Shown: positions 31,653 through 41,265 of the stretch, in pieces
Layout: each line of letters starts with the position of its first letter
How positions within the stretch are numbered: position 1 is the first letter of the stretch
Assembly (NCBI GenBank): GCA_031769625.1
Contig: JAUIMM010000124.1
Location: 9,002,001 to 9,066,000 of the forward strand
Direction: 5' to 3'
DNA from: Taudactylus pleione
Taxonomy: Eukaryota; Chordata; Amphibia; Anura; Myobatrachidae
DNA: 64,000 bases
The notes under the pieces: model-generated
The model's database searches: none
What the model saw: only the letters and a program-made list of their open reading frames with translations
Told to the model about the DNA's origin: nothing
Translations under genes and position numbers: made by a program

Positions 31653-32016
31653 CAGGGATGGGGAACCTTAGGTCTGCGAGCCGTATAAGGCATCTGGAGT
31701 CATTTGGTCTGGCCCTTTGAAGCTTTTCTCTGCTAGCCTTATCTGGCTAGCAGGGGGCCTAGAATGGCACCCTTCAGACAGAATCTATGCAGCAGTGCCT
31801 CCAGTAGCAACCTTAGGGTGCTTCAGATGGTCACACCGCTGCTCTTGCAGCTCCCCAGAGCATCCTCTCGATGCTCCAGGCATTGCTGTAATCACCGGCA
31901 ATTATGGCCCCACCCCATGTGATGACACATGGAGGGAGCGTGGCCTGCACCGGGCCCGCAAATAATGTTAAATATATCTAAATGGCCCTCTGCAGAAAAA
32001 AGGTTCCCCAACCCTC
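31653..32016. mobile_element. Non-autonomous hAT element
   Basis: Ends CAGGGATGGGGAACCTT and AAGGTTCCCCAACCCTC with the exact 8-bp TSD GTCTAACC (31645-31652, 32017-32024). Inserted near the left end of the Harbinger element. Confidence 0.95.
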
Positions 32017-32455
32017 GTCTAACCCATTGTTTTTGATTGTGGTGTGATCTCTGCTGAACCGTGTCTTTACAAGACTCTACACCAAAATATATGTACAAAC
32101 CCGATTGAACTTGGTAGCATTCCCTTCACATCACATGCTACTGTGTCATCCCAAAACCCATATACAGTAAATACACCCAAACCATTCAGAACAAGTGCAT
32201 TGTAGTGGGTTGCTGTAATTGGTGGTGTTAGGAGACTGGTTGAGTAAATTAGAGAATTATTGCTGCAGGAGTTTTGGATAGTCATTTGGAGGTGTTGGTT
32301 TGTGAGTAGTCTTGTGATTTTCAGAGTTGTCTTATATTTCAAAGTGTGTCTAATTTTTTGGTCTGTATTGTTTGTTTTGTTTTTCATTTTAGTCTTGTTA
32401 CTGTTAGTGTAGTTTACTGTTGTCTGTCTTTTTCTCAGTGTTCTGTGTTTTTGTT

Positions 32456-32742
32456 ATGGAGAGGGAGTCTGAAAGTGATGTATCCACCCAGAGGAGTAAA
32501 ACAAAAACTGGGTGCAATGTGAAATTTATCTATCAAAATAATATGGTATTAGTGACAGAGGTCATGACCACTTGTTTGGCTGGGGTTATGAGGGTGGTAA
32601 ATGCTGAGGGGCATGTTGCTTAAAGCAAGAATTGGTTCACCAATGTTAAAAGGTGGGTGACTGAGAAAATGTCCAAGTAGGCAAAGGCATCAAGGCAGGT
32701 GGGTGGAGGCTCCCTTACCACCCTGACTACTTGAAATACAAG
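32456..32742 (+). pseudogene. Harbinger MYB-like accessory protein, N-terminal exon
   Basis: From ATG at 32456: MERESESDVSTQRSKTK, then NVKFIYQNNMVLVTEVM and, after an in-frame stop at 32621, SKNWFTNVKRWVTEKMSK, another stop, and ASRQVGGGSLTTLTT. This corresponds to the MYB/SANT-like DNA-binding region of the second protein of PIF/Harbinger transposons, which binds the terminal repeats and helps nuclear import of the transposase. The frame is then cut by the solo LTR at 32743. Two stops show it is inactive. Confidence 0.65.
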
Positions 32743-33405
32743 TGTCACAAACTCTCAGATGGATAGTGGATGTTTGCCTGTACTTTAAGATTGACAAAGA
32801 CAGAGTACAGTGGTGCAGAGTTTAATGTGCCAGGCAGTATTCACCAGGGACCCTTGCAAGGAAGTTTGGACTTGGCTGCATCCGATACGCAGGTCGCGGA
32901 CCGCTGTCTTAGTTCCCTAGTACAGGTGCCAGTGTACACTGGAGCATAGTAGGGTACATAGTAGCGTACTTGTAGTCAGCTAACTAGGTCAGAACCAGAT
33001 GGACAAAGCAGTGGCAGGAATCAGACGGAAACAGGTCAGAGAATAGCAAAGGTCAAAACCAGATATCAAATGCAGTACCAGGAAGAAGATGATATCAGAT
33101 CACAAGCAAAGCCAAGGTCAGGACTGTAGAGAACACTTGTAGTAGGAATGCTGGTGTATGGCTTGGGAGTCTATACTCTGGCATTGTCTAGTGCCCAGAG
33201 ACTCCCTCTTATAGGAAGGAGTTTAAATCCCTCGCCAAATGTGACCTCATGTTTGGCACGCCTATTCCTTAAATTTTACACAGGCCTGCACATTGCCACC
33301 GGACACCAAGGAAGGAAGCCTGAAGAAACAGCAATGGGCGCTGGGAATTCCCTTCCCGCTATCCTGCTGCTGGACCCTGTAAGTGCGTGCCAGTGCGCTG
33401 TGACA
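32743..33405. mobile_element. Solo Gypsy-type LTR
   Basis: Begins TGTCACAAACTC and ends GCGCTGTGACA, a TGTCA...TGACA inverted terminus. Flanks ACAAG and GCAAG are a 5-bp TSD with one mismatch. CAGGTCAGAGAATAGCAAAG and similar CAAGGTCAGGA segments are typical of amphibian Gypsy LTRs. It lies in the Harbinger MYB-like gene. Confidence 0.7.
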
Positions 33406-33825
33406 GCAAGTTGCCATTGCAGGCCATCATTCCACCAGACGTGGTGCAGTAAGTCCATGTGTGACACACAGATGCCCCCAACCAACCTGGTGAGTGTACA
33501 TGTTTTGCATAGTACTGCATGTAATGTTTGTTTTTATTGTAAAAAAAACTTGTCTCCAAAAATAATCCACATATTCTACTGTAAATTTTACTTACACATC
33601 TTCTATGTGCATTTTAATTGTGGCTTGTACACTTCAAAGTCCTGTTGCACCATTAGCATTGCACTGGCATATAGGGTTAATATTATTGTTCAACCAATTA
33701 AACTTGACCGTTCTTGTATGTTATCAAATACATATTGTTAAAGTTGTTGTTTTGGCCATGTTGCTTATAGCAACCAATCACATGCTAACTATTTTATGTT
33801 AATTAATAAGAGGTGGTATCTGAAA
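33406..33825 (+). other. Harbinger MYB-gene continuation with candidate splice donor
   Basis: After the LTR the host element resumes. A candidate 5' splice site GTGAGTGT occurs at about 33490. The following sequence to 33825 is AT-rich and intron-like. Exon identity is not certain. Confidence 0.35.
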
Positions 33826-34480
33826 TTATTCACCTCAGGGTGCGCTCACATAGACATAAGGATACATGTAATACAATAAAATATTTTATTAAAATTACAC
33901 AGTATTAACATATAAAAAACATTTATAAATCAGCATCTAAATGGCCATTCTCACATGTTCATCATAATGGATCAATAATAGCATGTGTGAACAATCAAAT
34001 GTCCACCTGTATAAATAAGTATATTGATCTCCTTTAAGGTTGTAATTATGTCCAAATAGAGCAATATTGCACTCACGTCCCGTCAATAATTGTACTCCTT
34101 ATTAGGGGGGGTAATGAGATTTCCAAAGCAAGTTTCAGCTGTTAAATGTCCACTCCCTGAAGTTTGCCAATCAACACTCTCTGCAGCCAACCAACAGGTG
34201 ATTCAAGGTAGCTATTTCAAAGAGGGTGAAGATTTAGTGGTACAGTCTCGGTATATTTACCCAGCTCTCCTCTCCCTGACGTCTGTAGGGGCAATGCTGG
34301 TCCGAAAATGCTGCTGTTATCTTGCTATTGCAAAGGTGTAAAATCCCTTTCTCTGTATGGTTGCAGGGGGATAGATGTCTGTGTGTGCTCTCACCTCACA
34401 CAGCAGGTTCCCGTTCTCACTGCAGAGCCACGGCTTGGGACAGGAGACAATATTGTAATCCGGATATGTGAGAATATCAA

Positions 34481-34530
34481 ATCCCTAATGCGTTTCCCCG
34501 TCACGTGACAGCTTCTTCAAGAGGGTGGTA
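34481..34530 (-). ncRNA. Degenerate hammerhead-like motif in PLE 3' region
   Basis: Minus-strand TTGAAGA, a perfectly self-complementary stem (GTCACGTGAC), GGGGAAACGC and a short CCCT/AGGG outer stem give the layout of a PLE hammerhead. The first core base differs from CUGANGA and there is an extra A, so it is probably inactive. Confidence 0.3.
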
Positions 34531-34846
34531 TAATAGGGTCTCTATTGGGGCACCTTATATACCCCATCTAGTTAGTCTTAAACCAATGAGATCACTGATT
34601 AGTTAATTGAAACAGGTGTATCCTGGAGTCATTCTTCAATTGGTGTTTTAACACTTCATTTGCATTGTAATGATAAATTCAGAGTTAAAATAAACAACTT
34701 CCTGTTCAGTGTTTACAATACATAAAATATATCGCTTATACAAGGTTGAATAAAAAACATTACATTCATTATATTCCTAAAGACAGAGATGGGTCACTTT
34801 TATGAGAAACTGTTAAATACTCCAAATGTAACTGAAAAGCAGCTAC

Positions 34847-34920
34847 GTTATAGCATAGCTCAATGGGCTAATGCTCCATAGCACAGTGTGGATGTCCTGG
34901 GTTCAATTCCCAGTGAGGTG
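34847..34920 (+). other. tRNA-like segment 1
   Basis: TAGCATAGCTCAATGGGCTA is A-box like and GGGTTCAATTCCC is an excellent B box about 40 bases downstream, with CTGGG/CCCAG closing a T-arm. The acceptor ends do not pair, so it is a pol III promoter-like or tRNA-derived module, not a functional tRNA gene. Confidence 0.5.
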
Positions 34921-34973
34921 TCTTATCATTCTTATTATTTTGAAATGTCTAAATATAGACCTTAAAACAACAT

Positions 34974-35056
34974 ATAATGTGGTAAAGCTCAGTGGCTCAA
35001 GAGACTAATACCACAGACACAAAGCTCAGACTTCCCAGGTTCAAAACCTAGTAAGA
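34974..35056 (+). other. tRNA-like segment 2
   Basis: GTAAAGCTCAGTGGCTC resembles an A box and AGGTTCAAAACCT a B box with a paired T-arm. Spacing is longer, as in tRNAs with a long variable arm. It lies 54 bp after segment 1 in the same orientation, antisense to the PLE. Confidence 0.45.
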
Positions 35057-35186
35057 TAAATTTTATTTCCTATATTCATTCTTTACCTAAAATGGACAAT
35101 TCAATTCATAACTGCTAATCAAATACAATCCCTATTAGATTGGGTACCATTTAGGGATAATAAAGGTACAGAAACACACTCCCGTG

Positions 35187-37649
35187 CTAAATATTATTCA
35201 TCTCTATGTTTTCATTTAGACCCCCAGGTGTAAGAGTACCTAGGGCAAATATCCAAAATGCTTCTCTCCTTGATAGTTGGCTAAACCTATCTCCTCCCCT
35301 TCTAGTGGGTAAAATTTGTTCAATGCCTTGTATAGACAAAGCGTTAATATTACCTCCATGTTCTTGCACAACATGGCGGGATACACTATGAAGTATACTC
35401 TTCTTAAGGACATTTATTCTATGTTCCAAAAAACGTATGTTCATTGTTCTAATAGTACGTCCGACATACTGTTTACCACACACACAGGAGAGTAGATAAA
35501 CCACATAGACCAATTGACAGTTAATAAAACTGTCAATGGTGAATTTAGCATTCAATGACACAGAACAAAATTCATTACCTTTCTGTTTAATAAATTTGCA
35601 GGTAATGCATGAGCTTTTACCACACTTAAAACAACCATTAGGTATTGTAGACAACCAACCTCCCATGGTTTGTCTCTTGGGCATATCTCTGACAAAAAAA
35701 CTAGGGGATAGATGATTCTTGAGGTTTTTAGCCTTCCTAAAGACTACTAATGGGTCCTTATCCAAATAAGGTGCTAGTATTTTGTAAATTCTAAGTTGGG
35801 AATAGTTCTTCTTCACAATTCTTTTAACTTGATTAGAACAATTATTGAATTTGCAAATGAATACCGGATTAAATAAAAAATCGGATTCTTCCTTTCTATT
35901 ATTACCAGATGCATGTGTATTGTGATCCACACATACAAGCTCAGACCTATTCATAGATTCTACAGTTCTAAATGCTTCATAAAGTAGGTCATCTGGATAT
36001 CCCTGTTCTCGTAAAGCAATAGTTAATTCTTTAGCTTGTTCATAGAAATCTTTCACGTCTGTGCAGTTACGTTTAATCCTTAAATACTGTCCCTTAGGGA
36101 TATTACTTCTCCATTTTAAATGGTGGCAACTTGAATAATTTAGATAATTGTTACAGTCCACTTCCTTTTTGAAGGTCTTAGTAGAAATACAGTTTTCCCT
36201 GATCGAGAGGGCAATGTCCAAGAAATTGATATGTGAGGGGTGAATAATGTGTGTAAAAGAAAGACCAAATGTGTTGGAATTAAGGTGTGAAACAAAAGAA
36301 GAGGCTGAATCTAAATCCCCATCCCAAATAATAAAGATGTCATCTATAAATCTGCCATAAAGCACCAAGTTCGCCCCAAATGGACCCCCCCACACATACT
36401 CCTCCTCTAGGAGACCCATGTAGAAGTTCGCAAAACTCAGGGCGAACTTGGTGCCCATGGCAGTGCCAAGTGTCTGGAGATAAAACTGTGAGTCGAAAGA
36501 AAAATAATTGTGCGTCAAAATGAACATAATAGAATCCAAAATAAATTCATGATGTCTGTTCCCCAGGTCCAGATCAAGATTCAAGAAGTGACGGCTGGCT
36601 CTCACTCCACCCATGTGTGGAATGTTCGTGTACAGTGACTCGACATTGCAAGTCATTAACACGTAGCCAGCTCGCCACTTCACATCACTCACTAGTTGAA
36701 GAAAGTGAGTGGTATCTCTGATATAGGACCTGAGGGAGATGACGTGTGTCTGTAAAAATGAATCCACAAAAGCTGACAGATTAGTTGTGAGGGACCCTAC
36801 ACCCGAAATAATAGGACGACCAGGAGGTGATTTGAGGGATTTATGTATTTTGGGTAGGTGATAATAGATGGGAATAATAGGGTAAGGAGAAAACATATAG
36901 TGAAATTCATCCTTAGAGATGGCCCTCTCGATCAGGGCCCCATCCAACAATAATTTAAATTCCTCCAAATATACCTTCGTAGGATCTGAGGGGAGTTTTC
37001 TATAAAAGTTTTCAGCATTTAATAATCTGTGAGCTTCTTTACAGTAATCTACTGTGTCCTGAATGATTATAACTCCCCCCTTATCCGCAGCTTTAATAAT
37101 TATGGACGTATCATCCTTTAGAGCTTTAAGTACCTTTCTTTCATTAATGTGGAGATTATCAAATCTCTTTCTCTTTTTATTATTGTTTTTTTCACAGAGA
37201 CTCCTTAGGTCATCAAGAGTTGATGTATAGAAATATTCTATGTTTGCACTCTTAAATTGGGTGGGGTAAAATTCAGACTTCTTTTTAAAGATTTTAGTTG
37301 TATGTGGATTGTTTGTATCGTATAATTTGATTGGTTCATTATCTATTGTATTATTCTCTACCAAAAGGTCCTCTAGAATTTGCAAAGCATTTTCATCTTC
37401 TATGTTTAATACCACAGGTGCCCCTTCAATTCCTTTCTTCTTAAGTGATTTGCTTAAAAAATATCTCTTCCGGCACAGATCCCTAGTATACTTGTTAAGG
37501 GCTACAAAGAGATCAAAGAGATCTGGATTGGAAGTAGGGGCATATTTCAGGCCTTTTGTCAGTACAGATTTTTCATGTTCTGTTAAAATTCTAGAGGATA
37601 AGTTGTAGATACCCCTGTTTCTTATCTTAGTTTTATATTTTTGTACTAA
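35187..37649 (-). CDS. Penelope-like element RT plus GIY-YIG endonuclease, open frame
   Basis: An uninterrupted frame of about 820 codons with no internal stop or frameshift. There is no ATG in the first 78 codons; the next candidate start is a GTG at 37415, so the native start may lie upstream of a truncation or the frame may be read without it. The N-terminal region holds YNLSSRILTEHEKSVLTKGL. RT follows: IIIKAADKGGVIIIQD, YHLPKIHKSLKSPPGRPIIS, the motif with TCNVESLYTNIP, GTAMGTKFALSFANFYMGLL, and the catalytic GRFIDDIFIIW. A cysteine cluster CFKCGKSSCITC comes next, then the GIY-YIG endonuclease, YVVYLLSCVCGKQYVGRT, with RFLEHR. PLEs use the endonuclease to nick target DNA and prime reverse transcription. 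An intact frame among ruined neighbours indicates a young insertion. Confidence 0.9.
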   Translation of the reverse strand, partial: LVQKYKTKIRNRGIYNLSSRILTEHEKSVLTKGLKYAPTSNPDLFDLFVALNKYTRDLCRKRYFLSKSLKKKGIEGAPVVLNIEDENALQILEDLLVENNTIDNEPIKLYDTNNPHTTKIFKKKSEFYPTQFKSANIEYFYTSTLDDLRSLCEKNNNKKRKRFDNLHINERKVLKALKDDTSIIIKAADKGGVIIIQDTVDYCKEAHRLLNAENFYRKLPSDPTKVYLEEFKLLLDGALIERAISKDEFHYMFSPYPIIPIYYHLPKIHKSLKSPPGRPIISGVGSLTTNLSAFVDSFLQTHVISLRSYIRDTTHFLQLVSDVKWRAGYVLMTCNVESLYTNIPHMGGVRASRHFLNLDLDLGNRHHEFILDSIMFILTHNYFSFDSQFYLQTLGTAMGTKFALSFANFYMGLLEEEYVWGGPFGANLVLYGRFIDDIFIIWDGDLDSASSFVSHLNSNTFGLSFTHIIHPSHINFLDIALSIRENCISTKTFKKEVDCNNYLNYSSCHHLKWRSNIPKGQYLRIKRNCTDVKDFYEQAKELTIALREQGYPDDLLYEAFRTVESMNRSELVCVDHNTHASGNNRKEESDFLFNPVFICKFNNCSNQVKRIVKKNYSQLRIYKILAPYLDKDPLVVFRKAKNLKNHLSPSFFVRDMPKRQTMGGWLSTIPNGCFKCGKSSCITCKFIKQKGNEFCSVSLNAKFTIDSFINCQLVYVVYLLSCVCGKQYVGRTIRTMNIRFLEHRINVLKKSILHSVSRHVVQEHGGNINALSIQGIEQILPTRRGGDRFSQLSRREAFWIFALGTLTPGGLNENIEMNNI

Positions 37650-37655
37650 CTATTT

Positions 37656-37885
37656 TATGTTTATAAATTAACTTGTCCAAATATTTCTAAAAGCTGGTTG
37701 CTATTCAAAAATTTTGCACTAGTACAAATCTGCATGTTTTTCTGAGGAACATACAAATCCTTTAAGTTATCTGTACATGCATATGTTTTGGTTAAACAAG
37801 TCAAAGTGGCCTGTTTAGGAATATAAAAAACATGGTGTGTGTACAAACAATGCATTTTTTTTATATTCACAGCACAAGCCCCATC
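37656..37885 (+). other. Harbinger sequence between PLE and hAT
   Basis: AT-rich non-coding, probably intron of the MYB-like gene. Confidence 0.3.
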
Positions 37886-38455
37886 CAGGGCTATCTTAAC
37901 AGCAATGTAGGCCCTGGGCAAAGCAATGCACTGGGGCCCCTACCCAACCATTCATGGGAATACAAAATTAAATGGTCATTAAAATTAAACCTTTAGATTT
38001 ATTGGAACTTTCAACAAAGTCAAGTTTTAAACATAAAAAACCCCACTAAATTAAGCAAGGATTACAGACTCCACCTCCCTCTTGTCTCCTCTACAGCTTA
38101 TAGTACAGCTGTGAATTAAAGTATGGGGAGGCTGAGAGAGATGAGATCTTGGTGATGTGCACCCTTGCCACCCTCCCCCTTAAATCTGGCTATGTGCCTG
38201 CAGGCTGAGAGGCATGTAGAGAATGCTGGCTGGCTGCTCTAATTAATTGTTTGTAGTTCACAAGCAGAGCAGCCAGGGAGTATTGCTCTCTGTCTGCCTC
38301 TCAGCCTGCTGCCCTATGCACAAAGCGAGCCGCTACACACTACATATGGATGCCCCCCCAGCCCAGCCTGCTCCTGCTCAAATGCCTCTAGAATTCTGGG
38401 GCTCTAGGGAGCTGCCCTATATGGCCATAAATTAGGGCCAGGGACATCTTATCAG
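37886..38455. mobile_element. hAT remnant(s), family of 13703-14075
   Basis: Starts CAGGGCTATCTTAACAGC and continues with GGCCCTGGGCAAAGCAATGC and GGGGCCCCTACCCA, the reverse of the right part of the element at 13703. A second hAT-like start, CAGGGACATCTTATCAGG, occurs at about 38440, so two truncated copies may be fused. No TSD found. Confidence 0.6.
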
Positions 38456-38596
38456 GCAAGCTAATACAAATCCTAATACAGGATGAGGAGAAAACAGTTA
38501 AATTAGTTAAACAATAGTCTCTGGACTTCCCAGACTCAGAACAATTCAAAGCGTTGGACTTTTCACAGTAATGTGTGTTGTTTTTTTTTTCTGTAG

Positions 38597-38712
38597 GGTC
38601 ATCAGCTCGGCCACAAAAAAGACCAAGGACTGGTCCATCTGCAGCACAAGAGTCTATGGTGCCTACACTGTTGCCGGGGGACAGTAGTCAACATCCAACT
38701 TGCCATGGTGAT
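38597..38712 (+). pseudogene. Harbinger MYB-like protein, middle exon
   Basis: Preceded by a polypyrimidine tract and acceptor (TTTTTTTTTCTGTAG at about 38582-38596) and followed by a GTGAGT donor at about 38713. The exon reads SSARPQKRPRTGPSAAQESM and ends near HPTCHGDG, a basic and low-complexity linker typical of the middle of Harbinger MYB-like proteins. No stop within the exon. Confidence 0.55.
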
Positions 38713-39081
38713 GGTGAGTATCTGCCAATAACAAAAACAAATATATTAACATATCACACTAAAAAACTAGATCCAACAATTCCATATTCTAGCTTAGTGT
38801 TATAAATGTATGCTTCTTTGTAGGACACAGGCATGGTTGAGGGCAAGAAAAAAACATTCTTCAAAGTTTGATATTAATCTGTCAATATCCTGTATATAGA
38901 GGATTCTAAATTTGGCCAAAGAAAGGTTGTAAAGTAGGCTTGGCCCACACTAATGGTATTTTTAAAAGTGAACTGTAATGGCTGGCTTTCTGCGTTTCGG
39001 CAAATGGCAAAATTAGCAGTATGCTTGGTTATTTGTAATGTTTGTATTAGCCAACAATACTTACTCACTTCTCTAAAACAG

Positions 39082-39600
39082 ATTCCAAAGATGGCGGACA
39101 ACCATCTACTGCTCCTATGGCAGCTGGCCAACAAATTTATGGAGAAGAGTATGTTATCACTCTGCAGTTATTCCCCCTGGCCCCAAATGCCAAACACATC
39201 ACAACCCACTCCAGAAGCAGAAACACCCCCTTCCGCTCCTACTACAACAGCCCACAATGTGTTTATGGATGTTATATCATCCTTCCAGAGCCAGCTGGTG
39301 GGTCTCTTAGCAATGCAAGTGTGGAAGCTGGGACATCTCAGAAACAATGCCCACAAGCACTATTGTAGCTTTTCAGGGATTCACAGTGCAATAAACAGAG
39401 TGGCAAACAGCATAGCAAATATTAATGTGTCCATCAGCTGGTCCCAAGAAACATTCCTTAGAATGTTAGAATTACAATCAAATGCTGTTCATGCATTGAG
39501 CACAATGTCAAATACTTTAGATGATGAGTACAACAAAAAGCCACTAAACACAAGAGCTTGGATTTTAATAGGCCAAAAGTGCATTATATCATGGATCTAA
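39082..39600 (+). pseudogene. Harbinger MYB-like protein, C-terminal exon
   Basis: Follows an acceptor (CTCTAAAACAG at about 39071-39081). Open to the stop at 39598: PEAETPPSAPTTTAHNVFMD, then a helical region with INRVANSIANINVSISWSQE and MLELQSNAVHALSTMSNTLD, resembling the predicted coiled-coil tail of these accessory proteins. The open frame extends upstream of the acceptor by chance, so I start at the splice site. Together with the two exons above it forms a three- to four-exon gene convergent with the transposase. Confidence 0.6.
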
Positions 39601-39779
39601 TGGATTTCTGAGCATCGTTATACTTATGCACTGATCGATAATGGAATCAGAAGCCAGGAGCATCAGCCATAGTCAGAATCACCTGTATTTCCAAGAAACA
39701 ATAGCAGGTGAATGGTGTTACATCAATAATTTAGGAATGTGGCTTGCCTTTTAAGGGCTAGTGTAATATGTACTTACCC

Positions 39780-40440
39780 AGCAGTAATCTGTGACATAAG
39801 CCATGATAGCTGACTACAACACTCATGATTTTCAGTTTTGCATCACACACCACTTGTACATTAGTCGAATTGGCATGCTGCCTAATCAGGAAGATATGGG
39901 CCTTATCCCAAGGTGGTCTCAGCTCTGTGCAATCTATAGCACCCAGAACATTAGGCTTGCCTAAAATACTGTAAAAAACTACACTGCCTACGCCATTGTG
40001 ACTCCTGGCTAGGGAAGCAGATACAGGTGTCGCCCAGAGGCATCAGCACTGCCAGGACCTGGGCCAGGTACCATGAGAAGGTGGGCTGGGAGATACCAGG
40101 GACTTTATTAGTGACTGATTGAAAGGAGCCAGTTGCAAAAAAAAATGTAAAACAGCCAGCAGTTTGTGCATCCCAGGTACTGTGCATGGCTGTGCAGTGT
40201 CAAGGTGACTCTTGATAAGGTCACACAGATGCATTAAGTTGTTATGATTGAGACGGAACATCTGTATGACCTTGCCATCAGACACTGCATTTAGGTTTAA
40301 ACTGCTACGGTAAAACCTAGGTCTACAAAGCCTGTGTGTTATCTGAGTAAGTTTCACATCCTGCTCTGTTTGTTGCTTCTGTGCTCTGCCAATCAGGTGG
40401 TAGAGTCCCAAGTATCCCACATAACTGCTGTTCACAGCCA
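39780..40440 (-). pseudogene. PIF/Harbinger transposase, partial
   Basis: Minus-strand reading: RPRFYRSSLNLNAVSDGKVI, MFRLNHNNLMHLCDLIKSHL, CTVPGMHKLLAVLHFF (helical N-terminal region), then after a frameshift in an A-run near 40140, ATGSFQSVTNKVPGISQPTF (HTH-like), VLAVLMPL, and further frames with NVLGAIDCTEL (first catalytic Asp) and VQVVCDAKLKIMSV (second Asp). The third acidic residue would lie beyond 39780 and is not found; that side meets the MYB exon, so the C-terminal part is missing. This DDE enzyme would excise and insert the element. Dead copy. Confidence 0.75.
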
Positions 40441-40506
40441 CAGAATTGAATTCTGCCATGTTCAAGGGAAATTTGCATGTGAATACAAGCTCAGCCAAAC
40501 ACCATT

Positions 40507-40551
40507 CTTAGTAAATTTATCCCTTAGACTCTAAGGGATAAATTTACTAAG
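40507..40551. repeat. Perfect palindrome formed by two Harbinger-type ends
   Basis: Arms of 21 bp, CTTAGTAAATTTATCCCTTA plus G, and the exact complement, around ACT. The left arm is the right terminus of the 31542-40523 element plus TTA; the right arm is a second, similar terminus starting GGGATAAATTTACTAAG at 40535. The far end of the second element was not found. Confidence 0.75.
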
Positions 40552-41265
40552 ACTCTACTTACAAATTGAAAATTTTTGTATTTAATATTTTTATGGGTTA
40601 ACTTGAGTACCTGCTGTTAATTATAAGTTGATTAAGCAACTCTTATTTTGTTCACCAGTCTTCAAGGCATGTATGTGTTCAGTGGCTAACAAGAGTGCTG
40701 GTCCTTGTAATGCGATTTTGGAGGCTTTTGAGTTAACCCATGGCAAGTTAGCTCTCAGTTTAAGAACATATTAATATATGACTCAATGTAGTGATTCTCA
40801 TTGTTTAGTTAGTTCAGCCCTATCAGCCAAAATGCAGTGAAGTGGCCGGAGGCTCATGAAATATTTCCAAATATGTGTAACTGAAGCTTGTCATACAGAA
40901 GGCCAACATTTATCCAACCATCCAACTAACCAACTGTCCAACTTCTCTGTCCAACTAAAACAGTTCTCCATACACCTAACCAACTTTTTGATAAGACCAG
41001 ACAACTTTTTCATTAAAAATGTCAACTTCTCTCCAACTTGTCACAGAAGCAGACAGTGTCTGCCTAAATAAATTAATATTTAAGCCTTATGATAGTGTAG
41101 TCCAGTGCATGGATCTCACTGTCAGGACTTTGACTATTTCATTACATAAAGATAAACTACACTTGCAGAACTTCCATTGTGGTCGTTGGAGGATCTATCC
41201 TGGTTGCTGGCATTCATCACATGCAGTGTGCAGAGAGTTAAAGTGATAATCTGTTTCTTAGGTGT
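40552..41265. other. No confidently recognised feature
   Basis: May include the body of the second Harbinger-type element. CCAACTAACCAACTGTCCAA-type simple sequence lies at 40915-41040. Confidence 0.35.

Larger units (their letters stand above)
33830..37655 (-). mobile_element. Penelope-like retroelement (Neptune-like), nearly intact
   Basis: Minus-strand element inside the Harbinger gene. Coding part 37649-35187; the 3' side to about 33830 is non-coding and contains two tRNA-like segments and the GTCACGTGACGGGGAAACGC segment typical of PLE ends. Both outer limits are estimates; a 5' truncation close to 37655 is likely because the frame lacks an upstream ATG. Confidence 0.75.
31542..40523. 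mobile_element. PIF/Harbinger DNA transposon, autonomous type, heavily nested
   Basis: Left end GGTGTAAATTTACCAAGAAT, continuing with CATGTTTGGCTGAG (31542 on). The right end, read inward on the minus strand, is GGGATAAATTTACTAAGAAT, continuing with GGTGTTTGGCTGAG, so the terminal repeats match over more than 30 bp. TTA precedes the left end (31539-31541) and follows the right end (40524-40526), the Harbinger-type 3-bp TSD. Inside are a MYB-like gene (plus strand) and a transposase gene (minus strand), convergently arranged. Its original length was perhaps 3-4 kb; hAT, LTR and PLE insertions have expanded it to about 9 kb. Confidence 0.8.

Noticed and set aside
34847..34920. Functional tRNA gene
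   Set aside because: T-arm and B box are good, but acceptor strands do not pair and no convincing anticodon stem is visible.
38953..39081. Upstream extension of the 39082-39600 frame to an ATG at 38953
   Set aside because: A splice acceptor at about 39081 and the family's intron pattern make the extension intronic; the open frame there is likely fortuitous.
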